Assembly (NCBI GenBank): GCA_016271365.2
Contig: CM057450.1
Span: 1,802,346,967 to 1,802,410,966 of the forward strand
Source: Neoceratodus forsteri
Taxonomy: Eukaryota > Chordata > Ceratodontiformes > Ceratodontidae
Reading direction: 5' to 3'
Length of the DNA: 64,000 nt
Position 1 is the stretch's first letter; every line of letters starts with the position of its first letter. The position numbers were made by a program, and so were the translations under genes. Below are positions 56,355 to 64,000 of the stretch, one piece after another. The notes beneath the pieces are model-generated. The model did no database searches and was not told where the DNA came from. It saw only the letters and a program-made list of their open reading frames with translations.

Positions 56355-57718
56355 GAGACCACATGTAAGGAAAGGTTGGTAGAATAGCTAGAGGAGCATG
56401 GTCTCCAGGATGCGAGGCAGCATGGGTTCCGGGGGGAAGGGGTGGATTTCATGTCAAACTAATCTGATTTCTTTGACTGGGTCACTAAGACAGTAGACGG
56501 GGGCCAAGCGGTAGACATTCTCTGTCTGGATTTCAGCGAGGCCTTTGAATCTCTGCCCCACAAAAGGTTACTCAGGAAGTTGGTGGATCTTGGGGTTGGG
56601 AATAAGATGTCCAGATCAGTGGAAAACTGTCTGAGGGACAGAACCCAGAGGGTGGGCTGTGGAGGGAGACTTATCTAGCAGCAGAGAGGTCACCAGTGGG
56701 TTCCCACAGGGCTCGGTGCTGGGGCCAGTGTTGTTCAGTGCCTTCATCAGTGACATTGGGGATGGCATTAAGGGCTTAATGTGCCTGTTCATGGACGACA
56801 CCAAGCTCAGCGGGACAGTGGACACAACTGAAGGGATACATGACCTACAGGATGATCTGGAAAAGCTGGGGAGATGGTGTGGGATCTGGCAACTTGGCTT
56901 CAGTGCTAAGAAATGCAAAGTTATGCACATTGGAGCAAAGAATCCCAGGGTGGAGTACTACCTGGGTGGAGTCCAGATATCTGCATCAGAGGAGGAGAAG
57001 GACCTGGGAGTGATGATCACTAGTGACCTGAAGCACTCCACACAATGCAAGAAAGCAGCAGCAGCAAGGGCAAACAAGATGCTGGGATGTATAGCTAGGG
57101 GGATCAGTAGTAGGCGAAAGGAGGTTATACTACCCTTGTACAGGTCACTGTTGAGGCCAGATCTAGAGTATGGAGTTCAGTACTGGTGCCCACACCTCAA
57201 AAAGGACATTAACCTGCTGGAGAAGGTCCAGAGGAGGGCTACAAAGATGATAGCGGATCAGCAGGGTAAGGCATACGAGGAGAGATTGAAGGCACTGAAC
57301 ATGTACTCCCTGGAGGAAAGGAGAGAGATAGAGCGAGGACATGATTGGGACCTTTAAGTACTTGAAAGGGTAAAGAATGTTGATAAGGAGGGTCTCTTTA
57401 AGCTGAGTGGCAACCATAACTCGAGGGGACACAGTCTTAAGCTGGAGGGGGAGGGGGAGGGGAGGTTTAGGAGTGAGGTCAGGAAGCACTTCTTCACAGA
57501 GAGGGTGGTGGACACTTGTAATGCGCTGCCAGAAGAGGTGGTCTTGTTGAAGACAGTGGGCAGCTTCAAGAGAGGCTGGCATAGGCATATGGGGAAGGTA
57601 AGAATCATGAGTTGGGGGGGCAGGGACAGTAGCTCAAGCTATGGACCCTGCAATACGAGCAGACTAGATAAACCAAATGGCGGCCTTCTGCTTGCTTCTT
57701 CGTATGTTTGTAATATTA
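56355..57718 (+). pseudogene. CR1 LINE, 5'-truncated, RT second half and 3' end
   Basis: The RT palm starts near SDFFDWVTKTVDGGQAVDIL (56,460-56,520). A 232-codon frame at 56,659-57,357 holds SGFPQGSVLGPVLFSAFISD, CLFMDDTKLSG, WQLGFSAKKCKVMHIGAKNP, EEEKDLGVMITSDLKHSTQC and SSRRKEVILPLYRSLLRPDL. The catalytic box is FMDD instead of the usual FADD or FVDD. After 57,357 the C-terminal region continues with frame changes (GRHSLKLEGEGEG; ALPEEVVLLKTVGSFKRGWH, 57,520-57,590) to a 3' end near 57,718. It lacks endonuclease and ORF1 and is opposite in strand to the other CR1. Confidence 0.92.
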
Positions 57719-59726
57719 AACTACTTATAATTAACTTTAATTTTGTAGGTTTGGTGGGTTCTGCCCCTTACACCCCTATTATCTAACAAAAAAAAACAAA
57801 AAAAAAACAGGCCGTGTGGTGGTAGAGTCCTCCATTAAATCTTTACTAAAATCCAATAATGAGTTAAAACTATAAAGCAGTGGTGAAACCTTTGACACCG
57901 TTCATAAAAAGTGGAGATCTGCTTGCAAAGCACAACTTCATTTGCATAATGTTGTTCTAATTCATTTTGGGTAATAATAACACACGATGGTCATTAGTCC
58001 TTTACCTACTCAGGCTGTCATGGGTAACTTTGTTAAAAATCAATCACAGCAACAAATGCTCTTGTTGATACAGGAAAATGGAGTAAATCGGGTTCCATGA
58101 TAGGAAATAATGTAATTGATAGGAAGAGCAGCCTTGAGTTAGTGAGAATTCTAAACTGATCTCGGGAGCTCTGACTTTTTTTATGGTGAAACCTACCTGC
58201 TAATTTCTGAAGGTCAGAAGATGCACTGTTAGTGTTTTGGGAAAGCACATTTTTCAATTAAATAGTTTGAAAACTTGAAACTAAACGGACTACAGTACAA
58301 TTGCACAGTGAAAAAGCTAGCACCTACGATAAAATAAATGTGTGTTATGAGCTGGTTACTGCATATATTCTGTACAGCCTGCTACTGTGGAGTAGTAGTT
58401 ATTAAAACCACAGGGTGAGGCTAAAGTTTTGTTTTTGAAGAGATGGTGAATCTCTTTACATGAGCGTCCTGCTGGAGGTTCTGAAGTCAAATGTGGATGA
58501 TGGTGTCATGAAGAAACACAGCCCCTGTCTCATCTGTCTCCCCCCTCTCTCTGTCTCTCTCTTGTGGTATTGTTTTGTAGGGGATGCAGAAATAAGCTGA
58601 GAAGAGAACATTTTTGTATAAGATTAATGGATGGTGGTGTCTGGGGTAACACTGAATGTATGGGGAAATACATGGGTGGCAATGAATGTGTTTGGGTGGT
58701 CTATGGGTCAGAGTGCATGTGAGATGGTATGAGAGTGTGTGTGTACACGTATGAGGATCTGTTATGTGTGTGCCTTTTGATGACAGTGTATGGGTGTGGG
58801 CGGTTTAGGAGGGAGATTATAAGTGTTTGTTTAATGGGGTCTGAAGGGGTGATAGTTTGAGTCTTTAGGTTTTGTAGAGGACAGAGCATTAGTGCACAGG
58901 TGTGGCAGGCAGCATGTGGGGTAGGTGTGAGGATGACTGTGTGCAGGTGATCTGGGGTGACAGCAGGTGAGTGGGTGGTGATGCCCGCACATGTGTGTGG
59001 GGGAGGAGAACAGAACAGTGCATGTACATGGGGGTGTGGCTATGACATGACATTTATGTGCTGTGGAAGAGCAGCAAAGCATGCTTGCACCCTGTAACTC
59101 CAGGCTGGAGCTGCTGTATGCATTTAATTACTGTATTTGAGGCAGTAAACAAGAAGGATTACCTGCACTCTGAATCCCAGGTGCCGCCAGTCAAAAGCAA
59201 AAACTGCTCCGTGAAGCTGAAAGATGAAGAATTGGTGCACATAGATGGCGTTTGAAAGTAAAACTTTATGCAAACATACAAATCTGCCAGCAGGAGAAGG
59301 CCCTGTGGTCCATCTCATCCGTTAAGTGCAGTCCCCCTGTTACAACTGTTTAGTTGCTTTTTATAATAAAACGTATCAAGTTATACTCCTCAATGTGTTG
59401 TCCTAACATGGCTTCTTCCGGGGGGGGGGAGGAGTTTTCTTGTGATTTGATCTCTTTATAAAATTTACAATGACAGCGATACACTGAAATGCATCTTAAG
59501 TTAGTTTTCACAAACTTAGCAGTTTTATAATTCATTGATAGCTAGAAAAGACATACATGTTCACTAAACTATAATAGAAAAAAAAATTATGTATAGCAAT
59601 AATGTGATTGAAAAGCATAACGGGGGGAGGGGGGAGCGAAGAGGGACTGGCTTAGAAAAAATGTTTAAGTAGTTTGAGCAACAAAAAAATGCACCCCCCA
59701 AAGACATTTTTACTGAATGTCTTTTT
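57719..59726. other. Unassigned stretch
   Basis: There is an A-rich tract at 57,787-57,809, CT-rich sequence at 58,540-58,564 and GT-rich low-complexity sequence at 58,700-59,040. No frame with motifs was found. Confidence 0.5.
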
Positions 59727-60279
59727 TTGTTGTTTATCTCTTTTCTCACCTCCCTGGCCAGCTGTTCGTCTGGCCGCCATCTCCCGTGCTTCTCCTCATT
59801 CAGGCTCTCACCCTCGGCACCTCCCACGGCTTACCCCCCATGGCGGGTCTGCGGGAAGCCCCCTACTCACCCGTTGGGACGGAGTTAGGTCGGGGTGTTG
59901 CTTCTGGAGGAAAGCATCGGGGACAGCCATCAAGACACCACGGCCAGCCACCAGGGTCTTTCCCTCCTAGATTTTCTCCCTTGGGGTGCTCGGTGTGCAA
60001 TGGCGCCCATGGCCAGTATCCGTCTTGAGTCCTACACTGCATCCCCATAGCGTTGCACCCCTTGCTTGCGGCAGTGCTACATCAACCCCATGCCTCCTCC
60101 AGGGGTCAGACGAGTGCCAACCGTATCGTGTCCCCCTTCCCCTGAGATGGAGAGCAGTCCATCAGGCGCTCGATCCATCCCTTCCCTGCCGACCCCCGCT
60201 CGTTCCCGAACACGAGTCGCCGGTGTGGCGTGAGGTGCAGCAACCAGCGTCTTAGCCCTCAGTGCCACCGGGCCGGCCA
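59727..60279 (-). mobile_element. tRNA-derived SINE with long body, copy 2
   Basis: The element is flanked by an exact 15-bp duplication, ACTGAATGTCTTTTT, at 59,712-59,726 and 60,280-60,294. On the minus strand it begins GGCCGGCCCGGTGGCACTGA and carries a B-box-like GTGTTCGGGAACGAG near 60,200-60,215. It ends in an A-rich tail. Head and length (553 bp) match the copy at 21,357-21,909, which also has its own target duplication. The body shows only patchy similarity between copies, so both may be old. Confidence 0.85.
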
Positions 60280-60303
60280 ACTGAATGTCTTTTTGCTCTT
60301 AAT

Positions 60304-60717
60304 CTAAGAGGACAGCACTTGTCCACCCAGCACGCCACACTCCAAGCACAACCTCCTTGATTAGGCTTTTTAGTCTAAAAAATAATTTTTTCCATTACCT
60401 CTGTGTAATATTACGTCTTCCGATGTATCCGCTGTGACGTAAACACAGCCAGAGCAGTGCAGTGCCATTTCTCATGCTCAGTGTGGCTCCACGCTGCTCC
60501 ACTGTATCACTTGTACAGTGGAGCATTGTGGAACCACACTGAGCATGTGAGATGGTGCCATGTTGCTCCGGCTGTGCTTACATTACAGCAGATACATCGG
60601 AAGAAATACTATTGTACAGAGGTAATGGAAAATTATGTTTTTTCGACTTGAAAGTCTAATCGTGTGGGTTGTGGTTTTTGGGGGTGGGGTGCTGGGAGGA
60701 TAAATGTTGTCTTTTAG
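60304..60717. repeat. Long palindrome (fold-back element, about 200-bp arms)
   Basis: The left arm 60,304-60,506 is the inverse of the right arm 60,514-60,717, with a 7-base loop (TCACTTG). Near-identical blocks include TCCGATGTATC, CCATTACCTCTGT, CACAGCC, TGCTCAGTGTGG and GCTCCACTGTA. The outer ends read CTAAGAGGACA and, inverted, CTAAAAGACAA. It has no coding frame. Structure and size suit a fold-back MITE. The target duplication is uncertain. Confidence 0.9.
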
Positions 60718-60769
60718 GAGTTCTATATGTTTAGTTTAGCACTTAGAAATGAAGAGCACAAGGAAAATA

Positions 60770-61525
60770 GAAACATAGAAAAACTTGACTGGCTCTCCCC
60801 ACCCAACCACATGAATTTTGTCTTAGGCAGCTTCACGGGCAAGGTTCTCAGAACTGGCACCCTCCAGGACTGGCTGAGCTCCTCAAACCGGGTTGCCTCT
60901 TCTTCTTACTCCCTTAGGTCATTGGGCCCTGCTGTTCTCAAAGTTCCTGCCACCCGAACGCAAATAGGGGACAGGGATTTTGCTTCATGTGCCCCCAGAG
61001 TATAGAACTCCTTTTCTACCCAGGTCCACTCCTCCCCCTCCCACTCATGCCTTCGGAGCTCCCTGTGGAATTACTTGAGGCTTTCCTCTGCGTGTGGTTG
61101 TCATAAACCGCCATGATTTACCTTGGTCCCCTGCACTGGACTTACATGTCCTTCTTTTGGTACCCTTGCGCAGGTCCTGTTGATGCATCCTGCCTGCTTA
61201 GGTTCTGCTCTGTATATAATGTATTTACTCTCTGTTTCAGGCGATGCTTTGACTGTGGCTCTGCTTTTGGGGCTCTGAGCTGTATAGAATTGTATAATGC
61301 ACTGTTCATAGCCTTGGTGACTCTATGTACATATTTTGTTCCTATTCTAACTGTGTTTACTGACTGCTTGTGTTCATCTGGTTCTACCTGATTCTGTGTA
61401 ATGCCCAACTTGTATCATGTTGTCCTCTGTATGAACTTGTATTTCATTGTACTCTCCCGAGTCATACCTGAAAATAGGCAAATGTCTTGTCTAGTGTACT
61501 TACCTGGTCAACAAAAGCTAAATAA
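60770..61525 (+). pseudogene. L2/CR1-like LINE 3' fragment
   Basis: A frame reads PATRTQIGDRDFASCAPRVW (60,940-61,010) and then, after a stop, VHSSPSHSCLRSSLWNYLRL (61,020-61,085). This resembles the C-terminal end of L2-type RT proteins, where the order is T-x-x-GDR-x-F, APR-x-WN, LR-x-x-L. A non-coding end runs to AGCTAAATAAATAG near 61,525, where it meets a minus-strand LINE tail. Confidence 0.55.
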
Positions 61526-62396
61526 ATAGGTTTTATTTATTTATTTGAAAACTGGTGACTAGGAAAGGCACACTAAGCCGAGGCTTGTTTCCTGGTGTAA
61601 CCTGGGGGGAAGGGAATGGGGGATACAAAATGTATAGCCCGGATACAGTTCTCTGTTACAATAAAGAGCAGTTAAAGAACTTGAAGTAATTACAAGAGTA
61701 AGAACAAAATGAGCAATTGAGGTAGAAACAACAAAATAAGACATTTCAGCCACCCCTACAGTGGGGTAGCTGGAAAATGCAAGGGGACGAGTCAAGTAGA
61801 GGGAAAATGGGAGTGGGGTGTGGTAAGGAGTTTCAGCTGATACTTGAGGGAGCCAGGGCAGCAGTGAAGTGGAGGGAAGAGGATAGTTGGTTCCAAAATA
61901 ATGGGAGACGATAGGAAGAGGCTGATTGCCCAGCAGAGGAGTAGGGATGAGGATTGGCAAAAGTGCGAGGATCCCTAGAGCAGAGGGGGCAGGAGGCAGA
62001 AGTGGTGAGGGAGAGGAGTACAAGAGGTAAGAGACCCAAACCAGTATTTGGATATGAGTGAGGCATGGTGGAACTGATGACATGAGGGTGGAGAGTGAAT
62101 AGTAAAGAGGAATAGAGAGAGCAATGACGAGTATGAGTGGGAACTTGGTAGCAAAGTGGCAGAAAGAGTTGCAGAGGATGTCCAGTCTGGCCAAGGAGGT
62201 TGAGAGAGCAGTGCAGTTGGACCACGTCCACATAGTCAAAGACTGGGAGCACCATTTTGGTGACGAGCTCACAACAAACCTGCGGGGACGGACAGTCTTT
62301 ACTGCAACACAAGGCACCAGGTTTAGGGTGGAGCTTGGTATGGATGTCATCGATGTGGGCAGAAAAGTCTGGTTTGCTCTCTAGCCACATATTGAG
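61526..62396 (-). pseudogene. LINE (L2/Rex-like), truncated RT C-terminus, copy I
   Basis: A frame at 61,833-62,390 reads MWLESKPDFSAHIDDIHTKL, SKDCPSPQVCCELVTKMVLP and VFDYVDVVQLH, the RT C-terminal region of L2/Rex-like elements. It continues in another frame to about 61,559. The 3' end has an (ATTT)n tract at 61,533-61,549 (AAAT on the element strand) and GGTGACTAGGAAAGGCACACT. The copy is 5'-truncated exactly where the tail of the next LINE begins. Confidence 0.75.
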
Positions 62397-63240
62397 GTAC
62401 TATATTTATTTATTTATTGCAGTTGTTTCACCAGGAAAGGCACACTGAGCAACAAGATGCTAGTCTCCTGAGTGCGACCAGGGGGGGGGGGTACACATGG
62501 ATATGATAACACATAGGTTATCAAGTGAACAGTTAACAGAAGCAAATAAAAAAGCAGCATAAGAATACACGATTGCATGAATATACAAGCAGCGCACATT
62601 GAATGCTTAGGATATTATAGTATCAAATAATTTTGTGACAAGCAGCAGACAAGGTAAATTAGCACAGTAGTAACAGCTGTAAACAGAGAATGTATATCAC
62701 AGTTATACAGTTATTCACAGTACATAGAGCAAAATAGGCCCAGGACATAAGTGCAAGGTTGGGGTTATATGCCAGCTTCTGTAGCAAGGCTAAGGCCGCT
62801 GGTCAGACATTGGGGAGGGGACAGTGGGGCATGGCAGGTTCAGGGACAGGAGCAATTTGTAGTAAGGAAGTTTGCTAGGGTGGAAGACAGAGAGTAGGAA
62901 GAGGAGGACTGCCGAATTTGCGGTGGGAGGGCATTCCAGAGCTTGGGTAGCCGGTGTGAGACAGTAGCTTGACCAGCAGAGGTCTTCCACCTAGGGACTG
63001 AAAGTTGGCGGGAGTCACTGGATCTAACATGATGGGAGGAGGGTGGGGCATTTGTGAGCACGGTGGCAGGGTAGGAGGGGATGGACCCGAGCCATAGGTT
63101 GGAGACATATTTAGCACAGTGACAGATGCGGCGGTTTTCGAGGAACAGTAGTGCCAAGGCTCGGTAAAGGTTGCAGTGGTGGGTGAGGGGAGAGGCATCG
63201 AGAGCAAGGTGAAAATCCTGGGGCCTAAGTCTGGTGACAC
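62397..63240 (-). pseudogene. LINE (L2/Rex-like), truncated RT C-terminus, copy J
   Basis: The (ATTT)n tract at 62,402-62,420 and CACCAGGAAAGGCACACTGA mark a 3' end like that of copy I. The coding remnant at 62,840-63,240 reads LTHHCNLYRALALLFLENRR, QLSVPRWKTSAGQATVSHRL, PKLWNALPPQIRQSSSSY and LANFLTTNC, typical of the end of an L2-type RT. It lies in tandem with copy I on the same strand. Confidence 0.78.
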
Positions 63241-63684
63241 GGCCGATAAGTTGGTCGTCAGCCCCTCTGATGAATACCCGGCCATGGCTGATAAGTCGCA
63301 CGCCAGCTCCTCTGGCATCCACCCAGCCACTGCGCTTCCATCGGTACCCGATAACAAGCCTGGCACCGATCTTTTAGATCAGCACACGCTGCCTCTCCAG
63401 CTGCAGCTCTCCCCAGAGTGTTCTCTTTCACGGGATCCTCCTTCGCCACCTCCGCTGGTGGTGACTCCTTGCTCTCCGGCACACTTTGAGCCGGAGTTGG
63501 AGGAGCGGCCGCCTGGCACAACCCTGGTGCCGGAACGCCAGTCCTCCCTCGGGAACCAGTGTTCCCTGCACCGCAGGCTCCCCTGTCTGGGCCAGCCTCC
63601 CCCACCCCAGACTCCGGTGGGACCCTCTGCCCCCTTGGGGCTGATGCCGGAACCTTCCCTGGGACGTTCTGGCCTCGGACTTGA
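63241..63684. other. GC-rich Pro-rich stretch, coding status unclear
   Basis: Several overlapping frames are open because of base composition. One plus-strand frame runs to 63,703 from inside LINE copy J; another (about 63,490-63,682) reads PVLPREPVFPAPQAPLSGPA before a stop at 63,682. None has a recognisable domain. Confidence 0.35.
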
Positions 63685-64000
63685 CGTTACCAGGCTCTTC
63701 TAACCCTCCATCAGGGCCCCCTTCCAGGGCCTGTGCCTGGCTACCCACCATCAAGGCCCCCGATAGGACCTTTGGCTCCTCCGGGTCCAACGGCAGGTTA
63801 CCTGCCGTCAGGGCCTCTGGCAGATCCATCGGCTCAGCCGTCTGGCTCTTCCCTGGGCCTTCCAATGCCAGACTTCCCAGTGCTTCACTACCCTTTGCCA
63901 GGCTATCTACCGCCAGGGTACCCCACACTGGGGTATCCGACGCCAGGCTATTTGCCCTACGGAACGCCAGGCTATCATTACCCAATGCTGGGCTATAAGA
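63685..64000 (+). CDS. Pro/Gly/Tyr-rich reading frame, incomplete at window edge
   Basis: This frame (codons starting at 63,685) is open to the edge. It contains eight Gly-Tyr pairs: PVPGYPPS, TAGYLPS, then a run with LPGYLPPGYPTLGYPTPGYL and TPGYHYPMLGYK. In the run the spacing is mostly 5 residues (15 bases). Gly and Tyr codons vary (GGC, GGT, GGG; TAC, TAT) while the pair is kept, which favours protein-level constraint. No start codon, splice site or family could be assigned with confidence. It could be a low-complexity exon of a host gene, or part of a retroelement gag-like protein. The stop at 63,682 lies just upstream, so an exon boundary or frameshift would be needed to extend it. Confidence 0.4.

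Overview
The window looks like intergenic DNA from a large vertebrate genome, most likely an amphibian (caecilian or salamander). The grounds are the transposon mix: several DIRS-type tyrosine-recombinase (YR) retrotransposons, CR1, L2-like and Tx1/L1-like LINEs, a hAT DNA transposon and tRNA-derived SINEs. Species cannot be fixed from this sequence. I found no convincing host protein gene, except possibly a Pro/Gly/Tyr-rich frame running off the right edge, and no functional RNA gene.

Positions 1-25,462 are a Russian-doll stack of DIRS elements, all on the minus strand. A chimeric element (A, off the left edge to 12,702) is split by complete element B (5,161-11,098) and by a hAT transposon (3,300-4,885). 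A lies in the gag of element F, whose leader is split by complete element E (13,759-19,519). F ends at 19,892 inside another gag-bearing DIRS remnant (G/H, to 25,462), which also holds an L2-like LINE (20,466-22,805) that is itself hit by a tRNA-SINE. Each complete DIRS reads, on the minus strand, right ITR, gag, reverse transcriptase-RNase H, YR, internal complementary region (ICR), left ITR. The ICR matches both outer ends, as the circular-intermediate model of DIRS replication predicts.

Positions 26,590-33,690 hold a CR1 LINE split by complete DIRS element C (26,941-32,586), with no base duplicated or lost. After an unassigned stretch come an isolated DIRS terminus (35,796-35,842), a CR1 endonuclease fragment, and DIRS element D (from 37,277), which is cut at 39,947 by a Tx1/L1-like LINE (39,948 to about 44,090). 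The remainder (44-64 kb) has no DIRS. It holds two hairpins, two minisatellites (46.9-47.2 kb and 47.9-49.3 kb), SINE heads, an L2-like tail, two long fold-back palindromes (55.3-55.7 and 60.3-60.7 kb), a CR1 3' half, a second copy of the 553-bp SINE and several truncated LINE ends.

Nearly every transposon frame is broken by small insertions or deletions. Because A and B differ largely by 1-2 base indels, some of these breaks may be consensus errors rather than decay. The most unusual signals are a covarying 20-24 bp dyad with a short centre at DIRS left ends and ICRs, subfamily-specific hexamers repeated through DIRS leader/gag regions, and the fold-back palindromes.
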